In this document: in pieces, positions 12,416 to 25,300 of the stretch
Layout: every line of letters begins with the position of its first letter
Numbering within the stretch: position 1 is the first letter of the stretch
Source: Ditylenchus dipsaci
Lineage: Eukaryota > Nematoda > Chromadorea > Rhabditida > Anguinidae
Direction of reading: 5' to 3'
DNA length: 64,000 bases
NCBI GenBank assembly: GCA_004194705.1
Contig: SADC01000909.1
Location: 248,001 to 312,000 of the forward strand
Position numbers and translations under genes: made by a program
The notes under the pieces: model-generated
Database searches by the model: none
What the model was told of the DNA's origin: nothing
The model's input: only the letters and a program-made list of their open reading frames with translations

Positions 12416-13539
12416 GCAATTTGTGTTTGTCTTTGCTGAATAAAATTTGTAGGCAGACCTGGTGATTGTAATCCAGAAGTATGTGGCGGCATAGGGCGAT
12501 TTGTTTGTGAGAGCAGGTAAATTTGCACCTTCATTGTGTGGTCTCATTAGTTTTCTAATTCACAAACGCAGAATTGCAGATACACCAGGTTTTGGATGGA
12601 AAGGAAAAAGTTGATAGGACCCAAAAAAGCTGTAAATGCGTTCAAGAGTCAATATGTGGATTGTTTGGAGTCCCTTACTTTGGTTGCAGGAGTTATTCAG
12701 CGTTAAGTTCTTCAGCTCAGATCATTATCAGAAAGTGGACCTTGTCACGGAAAGAAAGGCAATCTAGGTAGGTTTTACCTAATCTAGTTAAATTTCTTAA
12801 ATTTTGGCCAGATGCTTGAAATTAAACTAACTTGCTAACACAGGTTTTTATGGTTTTTTTTCTTAATTTGCACGAGCTCTCTACCGATTACATTTTTAAA
12901 GTTTTGGTTAATCACTTAAAATCTCATGATCGACCAAAAAAATTCTGATTTATAAGGGTTTGAAATATAACCCCACGTGAGGGCCTATTAGAGAAATGCG
13001 GTAATCAAAGAAACTATACCTCAAAATAAATAATAATAAAAATTCTATTGAATATACAAAATGTCCCAAATTTGTCTGACGACCTGTTTGGGCTAGATTT
13101 TCACCGAAAATATTTTGTTCGAAAGGAGAATCTAGGCACTCGAATGGTACAAAATTTGCATGAAAACACTTTATTGGACACTCTAGTAAAAGATCTGATA
13201 AAATAACAACAATTTTCCGCAATTTAACAACAAAGCATAGCGAGCTCTGCGGAAAAAAAATTCGTGTGAGGTCATTTGCGTTTAGATTTTGGTTGCAGTG
13301 ACGAACACAATTTTCACCACTGCAGGGCTATTTTGTTTTGAAAAAACGTCTTTGAATAGATGATGAAAATGCTAAACCGCTCAATCCATGACATTTTAAC
13401 AACGGTTGCAGTATAGAATCCCCCCCCCTCAAGGGGAGTGATCAGATCGAGGGATAACCTCATATTCGTGTTTCTCGACCCCGATTTCATGTGAAAGCTG
13501 GCTGTTTTTTTGATTTTGAGAAAAAAAAAATTTCGAACC
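12416..13539. other. No gene recognised
   Basis: AT-rich with short frames only; nothing conserved seen on either strand. Confidence 0.35.
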
Positions 13540-14135
13540 ACAGGGTGGATATCATGGTTTTTTAGTCAAAATTTGAAAAATTTTAATTGGCGCCTTTTGA
13601 ATTTTAAAGGGATTAAGGGCTGTATTGGGAGGGAAGGGAATAAAAGGAGGCCACTTTTATGGCAGAACGATAGAAATTCAAATATCTGCATTCTTCGACT
13701 GCCTCACCATGTTTTTCAACTGGGCCGTGGCAAAAAGAGACTCTATACGCATTTTTCGATCAAGAGTACTTCTCGGAATCATGTCTAAGGTAAGTGTGTG
13801 CGCGCATCTCTAACTCTCAAGCCCCCTGCGCCCTCTTCGGGGCGCAGGGGCTTGGGGCTTGGAGTTGAAATGCGCACACCCACATACCTTAGACACAAAT
13901 CACTCGAAAGTGACTCCGGATGCATGAAAAAGCATGCATACCAGAGTTTATTTATGCGGTAGGCCCCAGTATTTAAAACTATGTTCAACATCTTTTTGTT
14001 AGTGGGCCCTGAGTCATTAGTGGCCCCTTTTTATTCCCTCCCCTCCCAATACAGCCCTTAATCCCTTTAAAATTCAAAAGGCGCCAATTTAAAATTTTCA
14101 AATTTTGACTAAAAAACCATGATACCCTCTCCCTG
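13540..14135. repeat. Foldback element (copy B)
   Basis: Inverted arms: the run from CCACAGGGTGG..ATCATGG through GGCGCCTTTTGAATTTTAAAG to GGGCTGTATTGGGAGGGAAG at 13540-13640 is repeated inverted at 14035-14135. The centre is the multi-stem module at 13745-13990. Arms differ from those of copy A although they share GGGCTGTATTGGGAGGGAAG. Confidence 0.75.
13745..13990 (+). ncRNA. Recurrent multi-stem module with a splice-donor-like core
   Basis: Four copies are seen: 1575-1800 (minus), here (plus), 25744-25860 (minus, truncated) and 57640-57850 (plus). Each has CGGAATCATGTCTAAGGTAA, where AAG|GTAAGT is an ideal 5' splice site. GTCTAAGGTA pairs with TACCTTAGAC about 95 bases downstream, enclosing a GC-rich hairpin; then come a small hairpin TCACTCGAAAGTGA and a third hairpin with GGATGCAT / ATGCATACC. 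Structure is better kept than loop sequence. Whether it is transcribed is unknown; it may simply be the core of a transposon. Confidence 0.4.
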
Positions 14136-14439
14136 TGGTTCGAAATATTTTTTTCTCAGAATCAAAAAAACGCGCGGTTTTCTCATGAAATCGGAGTCCA
14201 GAAACACGAATATGAAGTTATCTCCTCCACCTGATCACTCCCCGTGGGGGGAGATTCGTCAATGCAACCCCATTCTCTAATTACGCACCAACACCCTCCC
14301 CCCTAGCTTCAAGTTGTCTGAAATTTCTGTTATCACCACTGGATGAAATGACCCTTTGCATTCAAAAATGGCCAAAATGTTCTTTTTACCGAAATGTTCT
14401 GTTTTTATTTTATTTTAAGATTAGTACGCTGGTATAAGC

Positions 14440-14611
14440 CACGGTTTGCGTGAGGACAAATTTTCGGACTTGAGGATGAGGACGACATGAGCTCATGAAA
14501 TATGAGGTTGCGTGAGAATTTCAAAAAGGTCTCCTCACGTGAGGTGAGCTAACGTGAGAATCGGTCCTCATGAGGATGAGCTCACGATGTTGTGAGCTCA
14601 TGCAAACCGTG
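14440..14611. mobile_element. hAT-type MITE, 8-bp duplication GTATAAGC
   Basis: Ends CACGGTTTGCGTGAG and CTCATGCAAACCGTG are inverted with one mismatch. Exactly GTATAAGC lies on each side. Interior of repeated TGAGGA/TCCTCA blocks; 172 bp, non-coding. Confidence 0.9.
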
Positions 14612-14619
14612 GTATAAGC

Positions 14620-15169
14620 TGATTTATGCCACCAGTTTATTGGCCCTCGTATAAAAAATGAATAAAAAATTAAAAATTTGTAGGTACCAGTCACGACTAA
14701 AAATAATGCCCTTATCACCAGCCAATCGCTTCAAAGGTGAACGGTACAATGTCAGCAACAGCAGCAGGAGGGTTGGAGCAATTCAGCGCCAATTTATTCC
14801 GACAAAGACAGGCACAATCAACTACTACTGATGGCTAATACTAGATTTTGCTGCAGGACATCTAACAAATCTCTTCCTTTAGCACAGGCAGTGACAACAT
14901 CTGGTACACATTTGAAATTAAAATCTTTAAATGTGTTCTTATTTCTCATTATTCTTTTGAATTTCATTTAAAACATTCCTTGCTTCATTAAAAATGCTCG
15001 CTCATTGTACATTTTTGATTTATTAAAACTTTTTACAATTATTTGGAATATATTAACTGCGGATTTAAAAACAAGAAAAAAGCATTTATGTGCAAATAAT
15101 TTGATCCTCTAATTCTTCGTCAAGCCACAATTGCAAGATACAAAAAGTCATTTTATTATTTTTCTGAGC
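14620..15169. other. Downstream region of glutamate decarboxylase
   Basis: AT-rich; no exon recognised. Contains the presumed 3' untranslated region of the gene that ends at 15170. Confidence 0.35.
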
Positions 15170-18100
15170 TCAGAGATCTTTTCCCATAGAAATGATCTCG
15201 TCCACCAAAAAGTCAAGGTCTGCCTCAGTGATCCCTTGGTTGGAGATGCTAAAAAAACAAAGGTGCAAGTAATTACTTATACTAATTATAATTTCAATTG
15301 GTCATTTACATCATGCGGAAGAAGTTGGGTCTGTGCTTGTCCATGTCTGGCTGGTAGCCCACCATGGTTGTACCCCTCTCCATCATTTTCTGTTTAATCT
15401 TAGGAGCCACCTTCTCTAGTCGGGCAGCCTTTCCTTAGGGTCCAGTTGGCGCAAACTGGGCGGGACATACCAAAAGCACACATTCAAGTACTCAGGCTGA
15501 AACAACTTTCGTTTTTTTGAGCTATTTACTATTGATTCAACCTGTTCAATGACCATCTCGTACCCTTCAGTGTTTTTATCTTCTGTGTGAAGTACTGTGT
15601 TAATTGCATGAGTCGATTCACCTGAGTATGTAAAACTAATATTTTAAAGGCATATTAATTGAAAAAGTACTTGTTTGCGATAGCCTTGCATTCCCTAAAA
15701 TTTCTATGCATTTATCTCTCCTTTTTTACTTTTTATTAGTTGAACTAACTTTTGAGCGCCACATTAGCCACAATTTAAAAATGTCGTTGTGCCTTCCTAA
15801 AGAAACAGATTATGACTTGAACTTTATTGAGGTTGAAGTTTGAGTTACAGTTGAGTTTTTATGTAAGACAGGGTTAGTAAATGGGCTGATTTCTTAGCAT
15901 TTGCTGATTTTTACTTAGAACTTTTGGGCCAAAAGTGCTGATTGGGTTAGAGAAGAAAGTTTATATTTACCCGAACAGCCTTGGCAAAAAGAGCCTCTAA
16001 ATACCCAATTGTAATAATTAACTTGACCCCAAATACCGAATAAAAATACCGTATTTTTTCTAATTATAGACCCCCCCCCCTCTAAATTCAAAAACGTGTT
16101 TGTGGCATTGTGTTTTTAACTCACCTTTTGAGTACTTCTCTCAGGCAAGTTACCCCTAATTTTATAGCTCATCTCACTGGCTACAAAATGAGGGGTAATT
16201 TGCTTAAGAGAAGCATTCAAAAGTTGGGTCAAAAATGCAATGCCAAGAACGCGATTTTGAACAGGAGGGGGGGTCTATAATTAGATAAAATACGGTAGTT
16301 TCACTCAAAGTTGACCCAATACTCAAAATATCCAACCTCAAACTATTTGTTTGTTCTGTCTTTAAATTTTTTAAAGTTCAGTCAACCCCAAAATCTTTTT
16401 ACAGCGCTGATAAAGTAAAGTTTTTTTGTAATATCTTGAGTTGGTCAATTCATGTTTCCAAACATTACCACACTGCATAGCCTTGTCTCCAGTGTCATAA
16501 GAGCAATCATAAGGCTTGTCTTGTTGAATAGGTAGTCCGCAGATTGCTGGTTCGTTTGAAATAGAAGACCCTTCATAGTTTTGACAAAGTAAAGTCAACA
16601 AAAACATATAAGTATTATCGTTACCTCATGTCGTATAAAACAAGCACTGCATTGGAGTAGGGCACCCATCAACCTAGTAAAACATTATAATTATTTGTTT
16701 GTTATATATCCCAACCAATACATACTTGTGAGGATTCCAAGTAACTGACTGTGCTCGTTCTATACCTACCAGTTTGTGACGGTGTTCAGGACTTAGTAGC
16801 AGACCTCCTCCCCACGCAGCCTATTCAATATTGTCAAATAATGTGGCAAACTAATTAAACCAACTCACATCCACATGCATCCACACCTTGTGTCGCTGGC
16901 AAATCTCCGAAATCTGTGGGAGTGGATCTTAATTCGAAAGATAGCAATAAAATCGAAAAATTAGTTGATTCAGCCGTACCCCAAGCCCCATACACAGTTG
17001 TTCCAGCTGTGGCACACACAAAGAAGGGGTAAAGTCCTTGAAATTAGCCATACTTAAACATTAACTATGGAAGTTGATGTGGACATTACCTTCACTTTTG
17101 CACTTAATAATCTTCTGCTCCAATGCCTCGGGGATCATTCTGCCAATCTTGTCTGTGGCAATAATGAAACAATTGTCTGTGCCTATGCCTAGAGCAGCGG
17201 CTGGAAGACGAAACGGAGTTAATACATTTAAATCTGGTCAGTAGGTACCGGCCGAAGAACAGGTATTCGACCAGTAAACCGATAACCGGAAAACAGAAAG
17301 CTAGTGTCGTCGAGACGAGTTTCGGTCAGGAATTCTTAGTTTCTCTTGTCCAGTTGTCTTTGCCATTTTATTGTCTCAATTTCTCGCTCGATACTTTAAC
17401 TGCCAACACTAACATCGATTTCGGAAAAAACATTTTTCGACCGAATCATAATCTACTGCCTTCAATAAAACACACCGGCAGATTTGATGGAGTAATGACT
17501 CTAAAAGTGTGTAAGTTTTTTTGGTTATATAATTATTTTATCGGCATACATCTTCGGAAGTGAAAGTGCACAGTGTTGGAACAGAGGTCATGCCCTAAAA
17601 GTTACAAATATTTTATAGCTTCGAGATTATCCGCCCACCAATGGTTTGACACGAGGGAAATGGTGATGTCTGGCTGCATTCATAGCGTACCTGGTAAAGG
17701 CAATGTTGAGATTTTCGGTTTATAACAATTTGAGACATACAAGTTGGCTAGAGCTCCACCTAAATTTAGTGCTACAAGGTAAAAAAATAATCCCATTAAA
17801 AAACCTGGAGAGAAAATGGCATCCCCCTCACCAGTCTATAATAAGCGAGTGTCAATTTGAGTGTTTGGCACTATCCGTTCCCATTTTTTGCCTCGGTCCT
17901 CATGTTATTTTCTTCAAAGATATGCCTTAGTTCCCCCCCCCCCTCCCTCTTTATGTTTTTGAAAGAAAAATGGGAACGGATTCTCCACTAGTGCCAAGTG
18001 TTTTTGGTGTTTTGCAACATACCGGCCAACCGATCAACTGAATCATTCGGCGAATTATTTCTTTTTCCATTAAAATGAACACCTGAAAATAGAACAAATT

Positions 18101-21015
18101 CATAGATCTGAGCTACAGGAAAAAAATCATACTGGTGAGATTTCATAGGTGAACCTAAATTATAGATATGAATTGTGTTTGCAAATTGCAAATCCACCCA
18201 CATGTTGGTGTTACAAGTTGCTGTTAACCTGAATTATAAATGCTTATAGGGCATTGCTGAGCGTGACACCGTAAAAATGGCGGGACCAAACAATTTTGGT
18301 TCATCGTTCCGTTTTTCACTAGTTTTGCATCAAATTTTGTATTGATGACCTTAAATTACTAGGCAGAAAAATTCACCCCTGCTCAAAACATCCGAAGTCG
18401 TGATCCAGGTCATAGTCGCGGGCAGAGTTGGTCCAGACTTTCCGGTCCTTTTTTGGATTCCGGTTCCGATCGCGAAAAAATATGTAATTCCGGTTCCGGT
18501 TTTAATAAAACTGAAATTCCTGTTCCGGTCCAAATATCGATTCCAAACCTAACTCTATCATAATTTTTCTCTTGCTCGGCTGATTTTGAACGCGTATTTT
18601 CAACTTTTGAACGAATTTTTCGTGTTAAATATTAATATACATAGGGTTGTCGAGTCGAGTACTCGAAATCGAGTAATTTCGAGTATTATTCGAAATTTTT
18701 CGAGTTTAAGTATCGAGTCGAGTGCTCGAAAATTTCGAGTACTCGACAACCCTAAATATATACAAAAATCATGCGAACCGGCATCGATTTTTTCAAAAAC
18801 TTATTTGTCTCGACTCCGATTTTAATTTCGGCAAAAGGGTTATTCCGGTTCTGATTCCGGTTGCAGTTCCGGTTTTCACAAATCTAAAGTTCCGGTTCCG
18901 GTCCAAATATTGATTCCGAGCCGACTCTAGTTGCAGGCATCAGACCGAAAAATTGAAAAGGTAACAGTTATGGGTGGTAGAGAAATAAATTTTATAATTT
19001 TTCGTAGCTTTGGATAATAAGAAACTTTTCGACACCTTAGTGTGTCTGAAGTTTTCTGCCTAGTTTTTAAAAATAATCTGAGGTTATAAGTATCGATTTC
19101 ATGCACAGAAATGCTTTCTTGAAACAAAATCTTTTTATAAAATTAACAAAACCGACCATTCACCAGCCATCGAGACTAAATTGATTTAATCAAAATTTTT
19201 AACAAAAGTTTTTGAGAGCATGAATTACCTAAGTCCAATCCACAAGATATTTGGTTGAAAAATCTGGGATGTCCAGTTTTTACTCCCAGCTGCAATAAAG
19301 CTAATACTAAAGGTAAAAAGTAGGCGAAAATTTACTCTAAGCACTTCTTCGCAACACTGAATTAGAAAACGACTATTGATGTTTGTAAATATTATACAAT
19401 TACCTTCAGCAATTGTGAAAGATTCATCGGTTTTTCTGAAGTACACTTAGAAAGTTATTAACAAAAACATCATTATATTTTTAAGGTTCCTTGTCCAAAA
19501 AGTTATGAACGGCTATCGATTAGCGACACTTTTTGAATTTTTTTGCAAATTTTTATCAAAAAATAGTCAATTTTCAAGGCGAAAGTTTTGGGGAAGTCAC
19601 CCCTAATACTAAAATCTCTAAAAATCTAAAAATTATTTAGAACATTGTTTTTCTTCTAATAAAGTTCCTATTCCCGAGGGCATTTTTTCTAAGTTTTTTG
19701 CAAATCAGGAAAAGCTCGGATTGATCTCAAGATTTTTTTGGTATAAAGTGTAAACGAAAAGATGGATTGAAAAAAGCTCGTGGTAATTAATAAAACTCAG
19801 TCAAAAGCTCTTTAAAATATTATCACCACCTGGAATGCCTAAGTCGATGATCTGAAACCAAATTTCATTCAATCACTATTTGAAATGACTTAATACCTGT
19901 GACATTTCAGCCGGATGGTGGAATTCCAGAATTTTAGATGACCTATCATTTTGATCATTGATATAGCCAATTAAAATTTTCACAACTTGTTGTAAAAACC
20001 ACTCCGTTTCATTTTTATTTGAAGAATTTGTTGGTAGAAGATCTAAAGAAAAATTGTGGGCCAATTCAAGAAGGAACGGCAACCGGACAAAATAGATTTT
20101 TAATATATTTTGTCGCGCGACAGAATATTTGCGATAATATATATTTTTTCATTTTTGTCGCGCCACAATGCATAAAAAAATCTTTTTGTCCCGTTACTGA
20201 ATGAAAGGCTTTTTTTCCTGGGCTCACTTTTGGTCTTTTTGTGAAATTCTTGCTGAAAGAGAAAATTTATCATTCACACTATTCTGACACAATTATAGAG
20301 CCATGAAAAAATAAGATTGAAACTGAAAAATGCCGTATTTTTCTCTTTTAGTTAAAAAAGTAACTATCTAAGTAATTTTTTCAAAGTAATGACACTAACA
20401 GGTAGCCCTACAACTCTATTTTCCAGCGACGTATCATTTGTTGCAACATTTTTTTCAAATTCTACCACAACAAGGTAAAAGTATGAATCGAGTTATTTTT
20501 TTCGACTTGCTTCACATTTTGACGTTTTTGTGCTGAATTTCGCAAAGCTGTTGCAGCAAATGATACGTTGTTGGAAACTAGAGTCACAGGCTACCTGATA
20601 ATGTTATCACTTTGAAAAAATTGTTTAGTTATCTGGCACTTTTCAACTTTTCTTTCTAAAAATGAAAAAAGATGCCATTTTTCAGATTCGACCAAAAAAT
20701 AATTGACTGTAAATGTTTTTTAACCAAATGAAAAAGTTTGCAAACTAACCTACAGATTTTTTTTTGCTTTTTGTCTTTCACATATAAGTAAACAAAGCAG
20801 TATGCAAGTATATATAAGTTAAAACATAATATTTTGATCATAAAAAAATTAAATTTCACCAAAAAACAACAACAGGGAGGCCAAGGCAAAAAGCCGTTCT
20901 TTCTTGACCAGAGCCAAATTGTATCGAAATTTCGACTTCAGCGTTATCCTTAGCGAATTTGAGTACCTGTAGCGTGAAGGTGTCCGTTCTCTTCCATAGC
21001 TTTATTCTGACTCAT
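15170..21015 (-). CDS. GAD: Glutamate decarboxylase (GABA synthesis)
   Basis: PLP-dependent enzyme converting glutamate to GABA in neurons. About 20 short exons from ATG at 21015 to TGA at 15170 assemble into roughly 510 residues, matching animal GAD65/67 from DLLPTNSS onward with a short N-terminus, as in other invertebrates. Landmarks: [69 protein letters not shown]; the PLP-site block [11 protein letters not shown] and [20 protein letters not shown]; the Schiff-base lysine in VTWNPHK near 16727; [36 protein letters not shown]-terminus [15 protein letters not shown]. Two single-base deletions break the frame, one before QQDKPYD (about 16535) and one after DPKER (about 15437). The exon after QCG (about 15960-16440) is unclear because a MITE sits there. 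The introns also hold other repeats. Confidence 0.93.
16047..16297. mobile_element. Palindromic MITE, TACCGTA ends, in a GAD intron
   Basis: Starts TACCGTATTTTTTCTAATTATAGACCCCCCC and ends with the inverse. Inner blocks GCATTGTGTTTTTAACTC and GTAGC/ACTGGCTACAAAATGAG match the elements at 55064-55312 and, partly, 37980-38175. Confidence 0.8.
18423..18929. mobile_element. hAT-type element CAGAGTTGG, with a nested hairpin
   Basis: Left end CAGAGTTGGTCCAGACTTTC, right end GATTCCGAGCCGACTCTA; flanks GTCGCGGG and GTTGCAGG match at 6 of 8. It lies in a GAD intron and is interrupted by the hairpin at 18643-18753. The same family is at 40325-40924. Confidence 0.65.
18643..18753. mobile_element. Short palindromic MITE nested in the 18.4-18.9 kb element
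   Basis: Ends AGGGTTGTCGAGTcGAGTACTCG / CGAGTACTCGACAACCCT, interior almost entirely repeats of CGAGT/ACTCG. Target duplication not clear. Confidence 0.7.
20345..20650. repeat. Imperfect hairpin in the first GAD intron
   Basis: The left block CAGGTAGCCctaCAACTCTA and GTATCATTTGTTGCAAC recur inverted on the right as GTTGCAGCAAATGATACG and ..GAGTCACAGGCTACCTG. Confidence 0.6.
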
Positions 21016-22377
21016 GATCAAATCAAAAGTGGCGTCTAATAAATCCGAAATCGGTGTTCGTATATTAGAACACCAAGAATAAAAAAGCAATTTTCTTTTT
21101 TTTTGCTACTGCTGGAAAAAGCTTATTCCAAACAAAAATAATAAAAGTATTTTAATCCTGGTGCTCTTCCAACTCCAAAATCTTTATGAATGTGTGGCTT
21201 TGCATGTCCTTCTTATTGCTTTTTGCTCATTCCCAAGCACTGCTACTGTAAAAGGAAGGAGAAAATTGTCAAATTCTTGGTTTTTAAAGATGGGCCTCTT
21301 TCTTTTGCTCAACTCATAAAGCACGTAATCCCCTTTCATGCCTTTATTTTATCGACGACTGCAGATCCTCCTCGTTTCTTTGCCATTCTTTTTGTTAGTG
21401 AAGGGGTTTAAATAAATAGAAAATATGTCTAGTCTAAGTGCCACTTCTGCCTTGTTTTACTTAGAGATTACACTGAAAATTCGTTTTTGGCACTTTCATT
21501 TATTTCCGACCAGTGACGCATTGACCTCACGAATATTTTGTTTTTATTTTTTCGTTTTGGATTATTATTTATTGCGCCAAAAAAAAATTATGACGCTTAA
21601 ATCTTTTATACAAGAAAAGACAGTAAAAATCATAATTTGTGAGCACTCGCCAGTTTATTTGTTTGGTTGTCTTGAAATAAGTTAAAGCAAACAATTACGT
21701 AACTCAAAGCGGTCATTTGAGACAAAAAAATTGATGATAATTTGGAAAACAAATTTACACCCAACAGTGGTTCGTCGAAAAACAGGGAGACTAACAGGTG
21801 AGGAATGTAATCAACAAGACAAACTCTAAGCACGCACTGGTTCAATCCTATTTAATAGGACACCAGAAAAATTAGCGTCCAATTCAATAAAGGTGTAACT
21901 GAGCTGTCTTCACTTAAAAAAGAGGCTAAAAGTGATTTCTTCGGTCAAAAGGTTGAAAAATCACGCTAAATTAGTTACTTATCCAGTCGAATAAAAAATT
22001 TCCACAAAAAGTTCAAATCTTTTGTCTTATTTCATTTTTATGCCCTCATAACATTTCGTCTTGCGAGTATTTGTTTATTTTATACATTTTTATGCAAAAA
22101 TATTTTGGCAATAAAAGAAGTTTAAATTAAACAGATACTCGCAAGACAGAATGCTTTGACGGAATAAAGAATCAATTTAACGGGATTTTTGAACCTTTTG
22201 ACGCAAGAAATCAACTATAGCTTAAAAAAATTCACGAACAACAAGCAAATAGGTTTCCGTTTTGTAGATACAGAAATAAAATTTAGACAGAAATACAGAT
22301 ACAGACACCCTTTCTCACCACTGGCTACACAGATATCACAGTCAAAAAGATTTTCACTAAGATACTCGATGGTTGCC
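21016..22377. other. Intergenic region between VMP1 and GAD
   Basis: No exon recognised. Presumably contains the GAD promoter. A 100-bp hairpin at 22052-22152 has arms CGTCTTGCGAGTAT(C/T)TGTTT and the inverse. Confidence 0.4.
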
Positions 22378-25300
22378 TTATTTGATCTTAAGCTTTTGTC
22401 CATCGCATTTTCGTTTGTGAAAACGTTGAGCAAGAGAGTTGACCAGACTAACAAGGAACACCATCACCCTGAAAAGCACTATGATTAATCGAAAACTATT
22501 GAAAAAACACAAAAATGTTTACATGCAAATCACGATTGAATTCATCAACATACCAACCATGCTGTTTGCCTAAATTTTTTATTATTTCATAAAACAAGTA
22601 ATAAATTTATCGGAAAAACCTGATCTGGCACAGGATCTTCCGGTCTTCTATGCAGTCGAATCTTCTGAGCTCGAAGGAACTCTTTCAAAGGTGCTTGGAC
22701 ATACTCGCCAATGTGGGGAAGAAACTTCAGTCGATTCACGAGATCTTCAATGTGATGTTCACTGAAGGCTAGCACCACACACAACATCTAAACATGGTTT
22801 TGCACTTTTACCATAGGTATAATTGATTACACGAAAAAATTACTTGAAAATGCATCTTCACAACCGCTTTACCAATGACCGTGGCACCGAAGAAAGTCCA
22901 GAACGGGATCAGAAAATGACCGCAAGTAATGCCGGCCAACTTAAATTTTCATAAAAATTATATAAATTAAAGCCTATAATAATAACTAACTAACATCAAA
23001 AAATGGGTTTGGAACTGAAGCAAACAACAGTATGCCGGGAAAGCCAATTTTCTTTATGACTTCTTCCATAAATTTTTCCATGCGTATCTTCCACTTGGTA
23101 AAAATACCCTGAAATATATAGCCATATTATCAGAAAAGGTTAATTAGCATTGTCCAGATCTGGATGTTTTCGAACAAATTTTTCAATCATTTATCCCAAA
23201 TTATTTTTTAGCGTGGTAGAATTCTTCTCACATCTTATTGGTGAGCTGTTAAGGGAATACACTATAAAATATTGAATTTTAAAGTACCATCTCATTAGTT
23301 GGGTTGATACCGTCGACATAAGCTCGATATTCTTGGTATTCTTCATCGTCAATTTCTTGACCAGAAATCCTAGCAGCTCTGGCCATGAAATATCTAAACA
23401 TAATTCTAAGCTTAATTACTTGCTAAGAAATTAATGAAAAAAATTTACGGTGGCAGTTCTCCGAATGCAGTTCCCACACCCCACATCAAAGACTCCAAAC
23501 GCACCTAGAAATCAATATTAACTGCTTGCCGAAAACCGAAAAAGTCACCTTGCTAACTATATCCCACAGGGAAATAGCGGCTGTCGCTATCAACGGTTTG
23601 TTAGTAGGACAAGTAATCCTGAAAATAAGAAACAATATTTTTATCAAACCACTGTGATATATAACACTAAAATTTACTCAGTAGGGTATGGCGGCTCAGG
23701 AAAATCAATCTAATTTTTTTAAACATTGGGACTCATTAAATAATACAGAGTAAAACATACTGAATTGCACTCAAAGGCTGCAAGAGTAACATGAGCAATG
23801 TGTGGACCCAAGTAAAGAACCTAAACAAAAAACTTCACGAAGAAACCATTGAAAATGTTCAAACAGGTGTATATTTCGCAATCAGCTAGAAACTATCATC
23901 TGTTGGATCTAGGTCTTCATCCCAAAGAAGGTGGATAACAAGCATTTTTTGCACCCGAGACCGATTGAATAAAATTAAGTCTTCAATTTCCATATCTTTA
24001 ACGTAATTGTTAAAAAAATTCAACAAAAACTTTTTGTGTAAATGAAACCACAAGATGTTTAAGTTCGAGAAAAATTATGTATCATATGATATAAGATCAG
24101 GGTTCCCAGATCTCCTTTTTAAAAAGGCATGTTTTGAGTAGAAAAAAAGGAGACTGCCTAAAAGTCACTTTTATCACCTTTTTTGAAGGAAAATAGCAAA
24201 AATTGTGTCCTAGGGCTAACCAGTCACCTACTTTTTAATGTCGCATCTTTCTATTCAAAAAGAATCCGAAATTTTGAAACAAATCGTGGCAAAAACCACA
24301 CTTTAAAAATGTCAGTAAATTCAAAAAAATATATCCTTTAACAAATATTTTAAAACGTAATTTTTGATTTGTTTCAAAATTTCAAATTATTTTGAATAGA
24401 AAGATGCGCCATTAAAAAGTAAGTCACTGTGTTCCCGTAAGGCAGAATTTTTGCTATTTTCCTTCAAAAATGTGATAAAAGTGACGTTGAGGCAATCTCC
24501 TTTTTTCTAGTCAAAAACATGCCTTTTTAAAAAGGAGATCTGGGAACCCTGTATAAGATTATGAATCACCAAATTTTGCTACTTAACGTGCGACCTTTTT
24601 GAAAAAAAATCATCAATATGGATAAACAACAAACTGAGGTCAAAGGCGGTGGAAATCAACGAGGAGACGGAGTTTGTCGAATCGAACTTGCGTTAATTAT
24701 GAGGTGGTCGTACAATCTACGCAGTTTGTAAAAAAACTTACGAAGGTATGCAAGCCTGTGCCAAGCCCTATTGAAGAAAGAACGCCCAACCACATCCAAT
24801 ACAAAGACCATAGAACAGGCTTTTCGAATCTATGCATAATTTCCTTGTGCTGCCCAGGAGACAAATAAAGATAGACAAGGCCTGACACAATAGCAATACA
24901 TGGAATTAGTCGCTGCAGATGAAGCAAGCTGAAATAGTTACAAATGTTTATGTAGATAACCATTTAAAAACAATTAAACCTCTTGAGAAAATCTCTGACT
25001 AAACAAACAATTTCACAGACACAGTAGAAAACTGTCCAAAATGGTCGTTTCCATAAGACATAAGAGTCACGGTCTAAACGGTTGAGAGTATTCGTAGATG
25101 GAGATTTGTGCATTCCAGACTGCCCTCCTAGCTTGCCATTTGAGTGAGTACCATTGCTGCTAAAATGAATTTCACTTACTCGGGAACGGATCAAATTGTC
25201 ATAAGCAGAATGAAATTCTACGGTGAAAATCGAGTTCGGCCTGTCCATTTACTAGAAGGTGGTTCAAAAGTACTGCAGCATTGTTGGAGATATCATTAAA

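Noticed and set aside
15170..21015. GAD as a pseudogene because of frame breaks
   Set aside because: All other exons, splice sites and catalytic residues are intact and the same kind of one-base break occurs in unrelated genes nearby, so sequencing error is more likely.
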